Source: Mycolicibacillus parakoreensis (GTDB lineage: Bacteria; Actinomycetota; Actinomycetes; Mycobacteriales; Mycobacteriaceae). From it: DNA of 64,000 nucleotides. The stretch's first letter is position 1; each line of letters starts with the position of its first letter. The notes below the pieces were generated by a model. It was given only the letters and a program-made list of their open reading frames with translations. It was not told the origin of the DNA and made no database searches. The position numbers and the translations under genes are program-made. Shown here in pieces: positions 45,901-54,897 of the stretch. Location: positions 3,410,001 through 3,474,000 of the forward strand of contig NZ_CP092365.1 in the NCBI RefSeq assembly GCF_022370835.2. Direction: 5' to 3'.

Positions 45901-47336
45901 AACCGGTGGCGCACCTGCCGTTTCGGCCGGGCCGGTCGTTCTCGGCGTCGGTCTGCGGCAGCGAACTGACCGTCAAGGGCGCCCCCGAGGTGCTGCTGGC
46001 CGGCGGTGGGCGCGCCAGTGCCGCGCAGAACGGTGTGGTCGACGCGCTGGCCGCCGACGGGCTGCGGGTGATCGCGGTGGCGCGCCGGCGACTGTCGGCC
46101 GCGCAGATCGCCACCGCGGCGGCCGACCCCGACACCCTCGCCGATCTGGGCACCGAGAACCTGGAGCTGATCGGGTTTCTCGGCCTGGCCGACACCCCGC
46201 GGCCCGAATCGGCGCAGCTGTTGGCCGACCTGCGCGACCACGGGCTGGGCATCCGGCTGATCACCGGCGATCACCCGATCACCGCCGCCGCGATCGCCCG
46301 CGAGTTGGGCATGCCGGTGCGCACCGATCAGGTGGTCAGCGGCGCCCAGTGGGATGCCATGTCGCGCAAGGCCCAGGAGCGCGCGGTGGCCGCCACGGTG
46401 ATCTTCGCCCGGATGTCCCCGGCGCACAAGGTGCAGATCGTGCAGACCCTGGAGCGCATCGGGCGGGTCTGCGCGATGGTCGGCGACGGCTCCAACGACG
46501 CCGCCGCGATCCGGGCGGCCACCGTCGGGGTGGGGGTGGTCGGCCGCGGCAGCGACCCGGCGCACGGCGCGGCCGACGTGGTGTTGGTCGACGGGCGCAT
46601 CGAGTCGCTGGTGGCCGCGATCGAGGAGGGCCGCCAGCTCTGGCAGCGGGTGCAGTCGGCGGTGGCGGTGCTGCTCGGCGGCAACGCCGGGGAGGTCGCG
46701 TTCGCCACCTTGGGCACCGCGATCGGCGGCACCTCCCCGCTGAACACCCGCCAGTTGCTGCTGGTGAACATGCTCACCGATGCGCTGCCGGCCGCGGCGC
46801 TGGCGGTCAGCGCGCCGCGGCACCCGATCTCCCACGACGTGCGCGGCCCCGACGAGCGTCGGTTGTGGCGGGCGGTGGCGGTGCGGGGCACCGCCACCGC
46901 GGGCGCGGCGACCGCGGCGTGGGCGATGGCCTCGCTCACCGGACGCCAGCAGCGGGCCTCGACGGTGGCGCTGGTGGCGCTGGTCTCCGCGCAGCTGGGT
47001 CAGACGCTGTTGGATTCGCGGGCCCCGCTGGTGGTGCTCACCGCCGGCGGGTCGCTGGCGGTGATGGGGACCTTGATCAGTATCCCGGGACTGAGCCAGT
47101 TTCTTGGCTGCACACCACTGGGACCCGTTGGCTGGGCGCAGGCCCTCGGCTCGGCCAGTGCGGCGGTCGGCGCAGCGGCGGTGCTGCCGCGGGCTCTGGG
47201 GGTCTTTGAGCTACCTCCAGCACCCCCGCCCGCCACAGCACCGCGTACAGGTGACGCAGCGGAATCGTCAGAACCTCAGCCACAGGCCGAACCAAGCGGT
47301 CAGCCGGAAGATCGGTCGTCACATGTCCGAGGGTGA
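42912..47336 (+). CDS. ctpH: Giant P-type ATPase, CtpH-like
   Basis: About 1474 residues, near the 1539 I recall for M. tuberculosis CtpH (Rv0425c), a metal-cation-transport ATPase of the inner membrane. The N-terminal ~650 residues are a degenerate, duplicated pump half. The active half carries DESSLTGESMPVD (actuator), FDKTGTLSENRL (phosphorylated Asp, about 932) and MVGDGSNDAAAIR (hinge, about 1190). The final helices are near PLNTRQLLLVNMLTDALP. The start is uncertain: TTG 42912 sits just after the previous stop, and GTG 42987 is an alternative. The last ~45 codons (after about 47205) have markedly low GC3, unlike the rest. Confidence 0.93.
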   Translation: MGISSVPLRLASWGLQTSATLVGASVSATAAATEVATRPARELTTMVSRGVGDVLAGRRSWRGNGRAWIEVRGLRGESGRELGPAVLAAVADAPGVHAAQLNYPLSRLVLTVDDTVALRELGQRVGAVERRYRHTAGRAERAVGLPGDGLVAAARVVTAGANTVGFGVALAGWVMRVPPLPASVEAVVAALSYQPRLRELLEERLGPAGTDTTLAVAMAVAHTVTVAPAALLLDVLSEAVALGEHRAAAEAWRRHEPALARYAGTATAHRGTRAVPAPPGAVARHANLAALVQAVGAAAVGAATRNPQMAATAVLVTAPKAARMTRETFAARLGQELAERHDVLTLAPAALRRLDRVDTLVIDPRVLCTDRLRVTGVRGVPDRDLAGAWARAQERLDGGGLTPGWHSLDPDTALEALYRPAHDPLAAALVTEARRCELEVVSVDIDVLDELRPGFDDVEPSGPGTVDADLASLVTGLQAAGKTVAVLSTAAGAALAAADLSIGVLTDVAPPPFHAELLVTGLPGAWQVLHALPAARTAARRGIEIATGASALGSLLMLPGVRGTGPGPVTSGAAVGLLTGFLLARRTASAPTPAPAPVQEWHAMSAAQVRAALPTPRREPAPAVRFARVQPGLRVLGRAAEVSVGPRRSAAQFGRAVRAELADPMTPILALGSAASAVLGSPVDAIMVGSVLTGNAMLAAAQRLRAETKLNELLAQQAPMARRVDVTDHGEICVEIPAEALLPGDLIEVHPDEVVPADARLIDAPEVEVDESSLTGESMPVDKQTEATPGADLAEQFCMLFAGTTVVTGTARAVVTAVGADTQVRRAADLVGAQNETVGLQHQLGQLTTRAWPVSMGGGAAVGLLGLLRGKGLRQAVADGIAVSVAAVPEGMPLVATLAQQASARRLTGLGALVRVPRSVEALGRVDVVCFDKTGTLSENRLQVTQVRALPGHTEAEVLRCAAAATPTINGRAHVHATDTAIITAAVQTNGESAGAEPVAHLPFRPGRSFSASVCGSELTVKGAPEVLLAGGGRASAAQNGVVDALAADGLRVIAVARRRLSAAQIATAAADPDTLADLGTENLELIGFLGLADTPRPESAQLLADLRDHGLGIRLITGDHPITAAAIARELGMPVRTDQVVSGAQWDAMSRKAQERAVAATVIFARMSPAHKVQIVQTLERIGRVCAMVGDGSNDAAAIRAATVGVGVVGRGSDPAHGAADVVLVDGRIESLVAAIEEGRQLWQRVQSAVAVLLGGNAGEVAFATLGTAIGGTSPLNTRQLLLVNMLTDALPAAALAVSAPRHPISHDVRGPDERRLWRAVAVRGTATAGAATAAWAMASLTGRQQRASTVALVALVSAQLGQTLLDSRAPLVVLTAGGSLAVMGTLISIPGLSQFLGCTPLGPVGWAQALGSASAAVGAAAVLPRALGVFELPPAPPPATAPRTGDAAESSEPQPQAEPSGQPEDRSSHVRG

Positions 47337-47340
47337 CCAC
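47077..47340 (-). other. Possible small gene or gene remnant antisense to the 3' tail of ctpH
   Basis: On the minus strand, GTG 47340 opens 87 codons. The part 47310-47215 reads RLVRPVAEVLTIPLRHLY then AVLWRAGVLEV, clearly related to VVDGAARLLCVPLRQVY, ALAWRVGILTV of the small gene at 47677-47862. Over that stretch the minus frame has normal high GC3 while the ctpH frame does not. No good ribosome-binding site is seen, and beyond LEV the frame runs into ctpH sequence, so it may be a decayed copy. Confidence 0.35.
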
Positions 47341-47358
47341 CCAACCCAACCCGGCCGC

Positions 47359-47364
47359 TAACCT
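47359..47364 (+). promoter_or_regulatory. Promoter of the Rv0424c-like gene
   Basis: TAACCT is a -10 candidate; AAAGG lies 6 nt before ATG 47386. Confidence 0.4.
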
Positions 47365-47385
47365 GTAGTTACCGAAAGGCAAACG

Positions 47386-47664
47386 ATGGCGGACAACCAG
47401 ACACGCAAGGTCAGCACGCACAGCGAAGCGGTGCAACAGATCCGGGAGGGCGAGTCGTTCGCGCTGAACCTCCCGGGCGTCGGCGAGGTGCAGATCCCGC
47501 CGCCGGAGCAGATCGCCTACTACGGCGGGCTGGCGGCGCTGGCGGCGCTCGATCTCATCGAGTGGCCGGTGGCGGTGGTCATCGCCGCCGGGCACATCAT
47601 GGCCAGCAACCAACGCAGCCGGCTCCTCGAGGAGCTCGGTAAAGCCATCGAGGATGCCGGCTGA
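47386..47664 (+). CDS. Small conserved hypothetical protein (Rv0424c-like)
   Basis: A 92-residue protein after ctpH, where M. tuberculosis has the 91-residue Rv0424c. A polar N-terminus (KVSTHSEAVQQIREGESFAL) leads to NLPGVGEVQIPPPEQIAYYG and one or two hydrophobic helices (LAALAALDLIEWPVAVVIAA, about residues 52-71), ending in a charged helix. LIEWPVAVVIAAGHIM resembles LVEWPLLLAVGGGALL of the gene upstream of ctpH, so the two may share a membrane-interacting module. Function unknown. Confidence 0.85.
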   Translation: MADNQTRKVSTHSEAVQQIREGESFALNLPGVGEVQIPPPEQIAYYGGLAALAALDLIEWPVAVVIAAGHIMASNQRSRLLEELGKAIEDAG

Positions 47665-47676
47665 GCGCGAAAGAAC

Positions 47677-47862
47677 TTACTTGACCGTGAGGATCCCGAC
47701 CCGCCACGCCAGGGCGTAGACCTGCCGCAGCGGCACACAGAGCAGCCGGGCGGCGCCGTCTACCACCGGGTCCGACGGGCTCTCGTGCCGCTTCAGCACG
47801 GCCAGGCTGTCGGCAGCGGCGCGGGTGGGGGTCAGTACTTCGGTGTAAGCAACGGCAGCCAT
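47677..47862 (-). CDS. Small excisionase/MerR-like HTH candidate, 61 residues
   Basis: Not recognised as a named family. The ATG at 47862 has a near-perfect AGGAGG with a 5-nt gap, strong support for translation. The C-terminal half, AARLLCVPLRQVYALAWR then VGILTVK, fits the helix-turn-helix spacing of excisionase-type proteins (AAxLLxVxxxxVYxLxxxGxL). The N-terminal half (AAVAYTEVLTPTRAAADSLA) is helical and polar. It converges with the Rv0424c-like gene (12 bp apart). A relative lies antisense in the ctpH tail. DNA binding is inferred only. Confidence 0.65.
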   Translation of the reverse strand: MAAVAYTEVLTPTRAAADSLAVLKRHESPSDPVVDGAARLLCVPLRQVYALAWRVGILTVK

Positions 47863-48702
47863 GGGTGCCTCCTAGCCAGTTTGAAACGCGAGAACGGTTA
47901 GCGCGGGGGCCTGCGTCTCGTCGCGCACCCGGGGGTTACCGGCCGAAAGCGGTGGCCGCGACCGGGTTCGGGGACGACACGACAGCCCAAGATCGAGACG
48001 GACTATCACCGGAGCTCATCTGTGCCCCTCACCTCCTCTCGGCCACGGCACACGCGGGTGCCTGTCCAGCGTTCACACGCACGGCAAAGGAGTGGGATTT
48101 CTCCGGACGGAGAAGACCGCACCCCACTCGTTTTGGCTTCGACACTGCACGGCGTGTCCGGAGGAATCCGGAAGCCACTTGGGCTCAACCCTTAAGCCGG
48201 GAGGAGCTGTCCTGACCCGGGGCGTCTCTCGACGTTCAAGGTCAGTGGCCTATGTCCGCGCAGCCGCCTCGCCTAACGAGGTGCTCGCAGGCTCCATGGT
48301 GCACTAGCACGCCGACCCGGTCAACTCACCGCCACACCCGCAGCGTATTCGCAGGTCAACGAGGCCACACCCGGCGCGTCGGGCGTGTCGCGCGCCCGCC
48401 TCGGTGTTCCGCCGGTGTGCCAGGTCGTCGACGATGGCCTGCGCCCGGCGATGATCGGTACGGATTCACCCCCGGGCGGCCCCGCTCGGGAGCCACCCGA
48501 TCACCGTCGACCTCGGCTGATCCGCGGTTCCGCGCACCTCCCATGGGGTCTGGCCGACTCGTGGCAGGCGAATGCGGGTAGATTTCCGACCTGTCGCCGC
48601 TGTGGCTCGCCGCCGTGGCGATGGCGCCCCGTGGTGCAGGTCCGTCGGGGTCGCCACGGCGCGCGGGACCCGGGAAGGCGGATATCCACGGTGAGGATCT
48701 CG
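47863..48702. other. 840-bp region without a convincing gene, rich in potential RNA structure
   Basis: No reading frame here has mycobacterial codon use plus a start signal. Several nested stems occur: CGTCTCG/CGAGACG (about 47924-48001) enclosing ACCCGG/CCGGGT and CGGCC/GGCCG; GAGTGGG/CCCACTC enclosing TTCTCCG-GA-CGGAGAA (about 48088-48130) followed by GTTTTGG; TCCGGA-GGAA-TCCGGA; and CCGGGAGGA-GCTG-TCCT-GA-CCCGG (about 48197-48221). This could be a small RNA, a long leader, or decayed coding DNA. From about 48310 to 48690 I see nothing definite. Confidence 0.4.
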
Positions 48703-49134
48703 ATGAGCAGGCTGCCCTTGGTCGGTGCCGCGGTGGGCGCCGCCGCGCTGGTGCTGGCGCTGGCGCCGACGGCCGCCGCCGATCCGCCGGATCCGCACAT
48801 GCCCGACATCACCAAGAATTTCTGTCCCGGCGGGCACTGGGGCGCCGGCGGGGCCGGGCTCGGCGGCGCGATGGGCGTCTGCGACGGCGCGAAGTATCCC
48901 GACGGCTCGTACTGGCATCAGTGGGTCGACAACGGGTTCATCGGGATCGGGGTGACCTACCACTACGACTGCGTCGGCGACAGCGGCAACAACATGTTCC
49001 CGGCCCCGCCCCCGCCCGGCGGCTGCGACGGGGCGATCCCGGAGGGCACCCCGCCGCCCGGGCACACGCCCCCGCCGCCCGGGGGCACCCCGCCGGCCGA
49101 GCCGGCACCGGCACCGGCACCGGCACCGCAGTAA
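48703..49134 (+). CDS. Exported Cys-containing protein with Pro-rich C-terminus
   Basis: A 143-residue secreted protein. The signal peptide (LPLVGAAVGAAALVLALAPT) has a cleavage site near AAADPP (about residue 28). The mature part has four cysteines in NFCPGGHWGAGG, MGVCDGAKYPDGSYWHQW, YHYDCVGDSG and GGCDGAIPEG, followed by a Pro/Ala tail (TPPPGHTPPPPGGTPP). I have seen this CDGxxYPDGSxWHQW pattern in mycobacterial exported hypotheticals; function unknown. ATG 48703 has GAGG 8 nt upstream. It precedes the thiC riboswitch and is not part of the thi operon. Confidence 0.85.
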   Translation: MSRLPLVGAAVGAAALVLALAPTAAADPPDPHMPDITKNFCPGGHWGAGGAGLGGAMGVCDGAKYPDGSYWHQWVDNGFIGIGVTYHYDCVGDSGNNMFPAPPPPGGCDGAIPEGTPPPGHTPPPPGGTPPAEPAPAPAPAPQ

Positions 49135-49244
49135 TCCCGACACCGCGGCGGTGGCGAACGGATCGCCACGCTGCCTCCCCAACGACCGCGGTCTGCGATA
49201 GCGTGGGGTAGTCCGGTGCTCGCCGGGTATCCACAACCGCACAC

Positions 49245-50953
<1,709 letters not shown>

Positions 50954-50963
50954 GGCCCGCCGC

Positions 50964-51797
50964 GTGCAGTTCCTGCCGCTGGCCCCGCCGGGGCAGGCGC
51001 CGCGCCGGGTGCTGACCATCGCCGGATCCGATTCCGGTGGCGGGGCCGGCATTCAGGCCGACCTGCGCACCGCCGCGCTGCTGGGCGTCCATGCCCTGGT
51101 GGCCGTGAGCGCGGTGACCGCGCAGAACACGGTGGGGGTCCACGCGGTGCACCCGATCCCGCCGTCGATGGTCAGCCGCCAGATCGACGCGGTGCTCACC
51201 GACATCGGGGCGCAGGCCGCCAAGACCGGGATGCTCGCCGCCCCGGAGATCATCGAGGAGGTGGCCGCCACCTGGCGTCGCCTGGACCCGTCGATCCCGC
51301 TGGTGGTCGACCCGGTCTGCGCCTCCATGCACGGTGATCCGCTGCTGGTGCCCGAGGCGCTGGATTCGCTGCGCCGGCAGCTGTTTCCGCTGGCGACGCT
51401 GATCACCCCGAACCTCGACGAGGTGCGGCTGCTGGTCGGCGTCGACGTCGTCGACGCCGACTCCCAGCGCGCCGCCGCGACCGCGTTGCACGCCCTGGGC
51501 CCGCGCTGGGTGCTGGTCAAGGGCGGCCATCTGCGCTCGGCGACGACGGCGAGTCCTGATCTGCTCTACGACGGCGAACGGTTCAGCGAGTTCTCCGCCG
51601 AACGCATCGACACCGGCGACGACCACGGCGGCGGCGACACCCTGGCCGCCGCCATCGCCGCCGCCCTGGCGCACGGTCACACCGTGCCCGACGCGGTGGC
51701 GTTCGCCAAGTCCTGGGTCACCGAATGTCTGCGCGCCGCCTACCCGTTGGGTCACGGCCACGGCCCGGTGTCCCCGCTGTTCCGGTTGGCGCGGTGA
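50964..51797 (+). CDS. thiD: Hydroxymethylpyrimidine/phosphomethylpyrimidine kinase
   Basis: A 277-residue ribokinase-fold kinase phosphorylating HMP and HMP-P in thiamine synthesis. It has LTIAGSDSGGGAGIQADLRT (about 18-37), the segment DPVCASMHGDPLL and the anion-hole motif TGDDHGGGDTLAAAIAAAL with the catalytic Asp; the usual HGTGC variant is HGGGD. GTG 50964 lies 10 bp after thiC, so it is covered by the same riboswitch. Confidence 0.94.
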   Translation: MQFLPLAPPGQAPRRVLTIAGSDSGGGAGIQADLRTAALLGVHALVAVSAVTAQNTVGVHAVHPIPPSMVSRQIDAVLTDIGAQAAKTGMLAAPEIIEEVAATWRRLDPSIPLVVDPVCASMHGDPLLVPEALDSLRRQLFPLATLITPNLDEVRLLVGVDVVDADSQRAAATALHALGPRWVLVKGGHLRSATTASPDLLYDGERFSEFSAERIDTGDDHGGGDTLAAAIAAALAHGHTVPDAVAFAKSWVTECLRAAYPLGHGHGPVSPLFRLAR

Positions 51798-52438
51798 GCC
51801 TCGCCGACATCGACGCGGTGGCCCACCGCCCCGCCGGTGAGCCCGCCGGGGTGGTGGCGCTGACCCACGGGGCCGGGGGCGACCGGGACGCACCGCTTCT
51901 GACCCGGGTCTGCGCGGCGTGGGCCGCGCACGGCTGGCTGGCGATCCGCTACAACCTGCCGTTTCGGCGCCGCCGGCCCAGCGGGCCGCCGTCGGGGTCG
52001 GCCGCCGTCGACCGCGACGGCATCCGCGCCGCGCTCACCTGGGCGCGCACCCAGACCGACGGGCCGCTGATCGCCGGCGGGCACTCCTACGGCGGGCGGA
52101 TGACCTCCATGGTGGCCGCCGAGGGGGGCGCGCCGCTGGACGTGCTGAGCCTGTTGTCCTATCCGCTGCACCCGCCGGGCCGACCGCAGCGGGCCCGCAC
52201 CGCCCACCTGGGGGCGATCACGGTGCCGACCGTGTTCGTCCACGGCGGCAGGGACCCGTTCGGCGGCCTCGACGAGCTGCGCGCCGCGGCCGCGCTGATC
52301 GCGGCCCGCACCGAGCTGGTCGAGATCGCCGATGCCCGCCACGATCTGGCGTCGAGGACCCTCGATGTGGCGGCGCTGGCGGTCTCCGCGGCGCGCCGGT
52401 TGGCCGCCGGGCCGCCCGGTCAGCCGGCCGGCAGCTGA
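51794..52438 (+). CDS. Alpha/beta-hydrolase (KANL3/Tex30-like), third gene of the thi operon
   Basis: A 214-residue small alpha/beta-hydrolase in the place of Rv0421c. ALTHGAGGDRDAPLL is the oxyanion-hole strand, the nucleophile elbow is GGHSYGGRM (Ser), Asp lies in VHGGRDPFGG and His in ADARHDL. It overlaps thiD by GTGA. Natural substrate unknown, and its link with thiamine is by position only. The 3' end overlaps the converging GAF-ANTAR gene by 19 bp. Confidence 0.88.
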   Translation: MSLADIDAVAHRPAGEPAGVVALTHGAGGDRDAPLLTRVCAAWAAHGWLAIRYNLPFRRRRPSGPPSGSAAVDRDGIRAALTWARTQTDGPLIAGGHSYGGRMTSMVAAEGGAPLDVLSLLSYPLHPPGRPQRARTAHLGAITVPTVFVHGGRDPFGGLDELRAAAALIAARTELVEIADARHDLASRTLDVAALAVSAARRLAAGPPGQPAGS

Positions 52439-53133
52439 CCGCGCCGGTGCACCAGCTGCGCGGCGACCTCGGCGAGTTTGACGTTGGTGGCCTGCGAGAT
52501 GCGGCGCAGGATCGCGAACGCCTCCTGCTCGCCGATGTCGTTGAGCACCATCAACATCCCGATCGCCTTGCCGATCTCGCGGTTGCTGGCCAGCCCGCGC
52601 GCCAGGCTGGTCGCGTCCTCGCCGCGCGCGACCGCGTTGGTGGCCACCGACGCGAACGCGGCGAGCACCACCGCCGTCTGCGTGGCGGCGGCGTCGAACA
52701 CCTTCGGCGCGGTGGCGAACAGGTTCAGCGCCCCGACCTTGCGCCCGTCGACGAGCAGCCGGAACCCCATCGCGCCGCGCACCGGGGTCTCGGCGACCAC
52801 CCGCGCGGCCAGCGCCGGCCACCGGCTGTGGGCGGTCAGGTCGGTGTCGACCTGGGCGGACTCGTCCTCGATGGCGTCCAGGCACGGGCCCTCGCCGAGC
52901 TGTTTTTCCAGCTCATCGACGTGCCGGGCGACGCGGTCGGTGGCCGCGGCGATCACGTAGGCGCCGTTCTCGCGGCGCAGCAGGATGCTGGCGTGATCGC
53001 AGCCGGGCACGATCAGCGTCGCCGCCACACACAGCGCCGAGTAGATCTCCGGCATCGTCGGGCCCCGGTAGACGATGTCGGCCAACGCGGTGAACACCCG
53101 CGCGGGCTCCACCGCGACCGGCTCGGCGCTCAC
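52420..53133 (-). CDS. GAF-ANTAR domain RNA-binding antiterminator-type regulator
   Basis: A 237-residue protein: a GAF sensor domain (CDHASILLRRENGAYVIAAA ... GFRLLVDGRKVGALNLFA, about 15-165) and a C-terminal ANTAR domain (LASNREIGKAIGMLMVLNDI then GEQEAFAILRRISQATNVKL, about 180-225). ANTAR domains bind paired hairpins in mRNA to prevent termination; mycobacterial members act on lipid and redox genes. The start overlaps the stop of the small acidic gene upstream (ATGA). The signal sensed is unknown. Confidence 0.92.
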   Translation of the reverse strand: MSAEPVAVEPARVFTALADIVYRGPTMPEIYSALCVAATLIVPGCDHASILLRRENGAYVIAAATDRVARHVDELEKQLGEGPCLDAIEDESAQVDTDLTAHSRWPALAARVVAETPVRGAMGFRLLVDGRKVGALNLFATAPKVFDAAATQTAVVLAAFASVATNAVARGEDATSLARGLASNREIGKAIGMLMVLNDIGEQEAFAILRRISQATNVKLAEVAAQLVHRRGQLPAG

Positions 53134-53318
53134 TCCTCGGGCCGGTCTTCGTCGTCGAACGGCACGACCTGCTGCTGCTCGTAGACGTCGGCGGGGTTGG
53201 CCTCGATGGTGCCGACGAAATCGGTGGCCGGCACATTGTCGACGTCGTCGCTGTCGTCGACGGATGCGGCCTGTTCAGCGATGTCGCCGTCGCTGTCGCT
53301 GGGAAACAACTCCGTCAT
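53130..53318 (-). CDS. Small acidic protein upstream of the GAF-ANTAR regulator
   Basis: A 62-residue, strongly acidic, probably disordered protein (TELFPSDSDGDIAEQAASVD; VVPFDDEDRPEE). The ATG at 53318 has GGGAGGG 5 nt upstream; a GTG at 53324 would add two residues. It is joined to the regulator by ATGA, implying a shared role, perhaps as a partner. No family recognised. Confidence 0.7.
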   Translation of the reverse strand: MTELFPSDSDGDIAEQAASVDDSDDVDNVPATDFVGTIEANPADVYEQQQVVPFDDEDRPEE

Positions 53319-53400
53319 GGCCACCCTCCCCTGGTTGGTCTGCTCCGGGCCCGTCCAGGTTACCCGCGATCGGCGACTACAAACTTACTCAGCAGTCAGC

Positions 53401-53406
53401 TACCGT
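53401..53406 (+). promoter_or_regulatory. Leaderless promoter of the monooxygenase gene
   Basis: TACCGT, 6 nt before ATG 53413. Confidence 0.45.
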
Positions 53407-53412
53407 CGTTTC

Positions 53413-54897
53413 ATGAGCGCGCAGCACTACGAGGCCGTCATCGTCGGAGCCGGATTCGGCGGGATCGGTGCCGCCATCGAGCTCAACCGGCTCGGCTACC
53501 GCGACCTGCTCATCGTCGACCGGGAGGCCGACCTCGGCGGCACCTGGCACGTCAACCGCTACCCGGGGCTGGCCGTCGACATCCCGTCGACCACCTACTC
53601 GTACTGGTTCGAGCCCAACCCCTACTGGTCGCGGCTGTTCGCCCCCGGCGAGGAACTCAAACGCTACGCCGAGCACGTCGCCGACAAGTACGACGTGCGC
53701 AGCTACATGCGGTTCAACACCACCGTGGACAGTGCCCGCTGGGACGAGGAGACCGGCCTGTGGCAGGTCACCGTCGACGACGGCGACGTGATCACCGCGC
53801 GGTTCCTCATCACCGCCACCGGGTTCCTGTCGCAACCCAACACCCCCGACATCCCCGGCATCACCGGGTTCGCCGGCAAGACCGTGCACACCACCGCCTG
53901 GGACGACGACTACGACTTCACCGGCCGCCGCGTCGGGTTGATCGGCACCGGTGCCACTGCGGTGCAGTTGATCCCGGAGCTGGCGCGCAGTGTCGCCGAC
54001 CTCACCGTCTACCAGCGCACCCCGATCTGGGTGGTGCCCAAACTGGACTTCCCGATCCCGCCGCTCGTGCAACGGCTCTTCGCCGCGGCGCCACCGGTCC
54101 ACCGCGCGTTCCGGTTCGTCACCGACACGCTGTTCGAGTTGATGATGGTGACCGGGGTGTTGCGCTACACGGCGTTTCGCCGACTCAACATCGCCGCCTC
54201 CGACCTGGCGAAGATGCACCGCTTCGCCTCGGTGCGCGATAAAGAGTTGCGCGCCAAGCTCACCCCGGACTACGACTTCGGCTGCAAACGCCCCACCTAC
54301 TCCAACGACTACTACCGCGCCTTCACCCGCGAGCACGTGCATCTGCAGAACGCCGGCATCGAGCGCATCGAGCCCGACGGCATCGTCGCCGCCGACGGCA
54401 CCAAGACCGAGATCGACACACTCGTGCTGGCCACCGGTTTCGACTTGTGGGAGGCCAACTTCCCGGCCATCGAGGTGATCGGGCGCAACGGCCGCAACCT
54501 CGGGAAGTGGTGGCGGGAGAACCGGTTCCAGGCCTATCAGGGGGTGTCGATCCCGCAGTTCCCCAATTTCCTCAGCCTGGCCAGCCCGTACGCGTTCTCC
54601 GGACTGTCGTTCTTCAACACGATGGAGTATCAGATGCGGCACATGAATCGGCTTTTCGGGGAGCTGCAGCGCCGCGACGCGCAGACCTTCGAGGTCACCG
54701 AGGACGCCAACACCCGGTTCTTGGACCGCATGACCGCGCTGCTGGACAAGTCGGTGTTCTACGCCGGGGACTGCGCCACCAGCCGCTCCTACTACTTCAA
54801 CAACGCCGGGGAGGCCACGCTGCTGCGGCCCACCTCGACGGCGAACGCGGTGCGGGAGGGCTCGACGTTCCCGCTGTCGGACTACACGTTCGCCTAA
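53413..54897 (+). CDS. Flavin-containing Baeyer-Villiger-type monooxygenase
   Basis: A 494-residue FAD/NADPH monooxygenase, similar in length and style to M. tuberculosis Rv0892 and related to EthA. FAD-binding GAGFGGIGAAIEL (about 13-25), the NADPH site VGLIGTGATAVQL (about 176-188), the DREADLGGTWHVNRYPG segment and the late LVLATGFDLW are all present. The family oxygenates ketones, aldehydes or sulfides, sometimes activating pro-drugs. Substrate unknown. It converges with the next gene with a 4-bp overlap. Confidence 0.93.
   Translation: MSAQHYEAVIVGAGFGGIGAAIELNRLGYRDLLIVDREADLGGTWHVNRYPGLAVDIPSTTYSYWFEPNPYWSRLFAPGEELKRYAEHVADKYDVRSYMRFNTTVDSARWDEETGLWQVTVDDGDVITARFLITATGFLSQPNTPDIPGITGFAGKTVHTTAWDDDYDFTGRRVGLIGTGATAVQLIPELARSVADLTVYQRTPIWVVPKLDFPIPPLVQRLFAAAPPVHRAFRFVTDTLFELMMVTGVLRYTAFRRLNIAASDLAKMHRFASVRDKELRAKLTPDYDFGCKRPTYSNDYYRAFTREHVHLQNAGIERIEPDGIVAADGTKTEIDTLVLATGFDLWEANFPAIEVIGRNGRNLGKWWRENRFQAYQGVSIPQFPNFLSLASPYAFSGLSFFNTMEYQMRHMNRLFGELQRRDAQTFEVTEDANTRFLDRMTALLDKSVFYAGDCATSRSYYFNNAGEATLLRPTSTANAVREGSTFPLSDYTFA

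Noticed and set aside
47865..48215. 116-codon plus frame in the 48-kb gap
   Set aside because: Its start overlaps the ribosome-binding site of the small minus-strand gene, codon use is not mycobacterial and no domain is visible.
48160..48225. Cobalamin-riboswitch-like words (GCCACT, GGGAGGA)
   Set aside because: The conserved B12-box order and spacing are missing and the downstream gene is an exported hypothetical.
48092..48307. 71-codon plus frame preceded by AAAGGA
   Set aside because: The ribosome-binding site touches the GTG with no spacing and GC3 is low; the same bases form strong hairpins.
48280..48360. Possible tRNA-like segment in the 48-kb gap
   Set aside because: No consistent T-arm/acceptor pairing or GTTCGA-type loop could be found.
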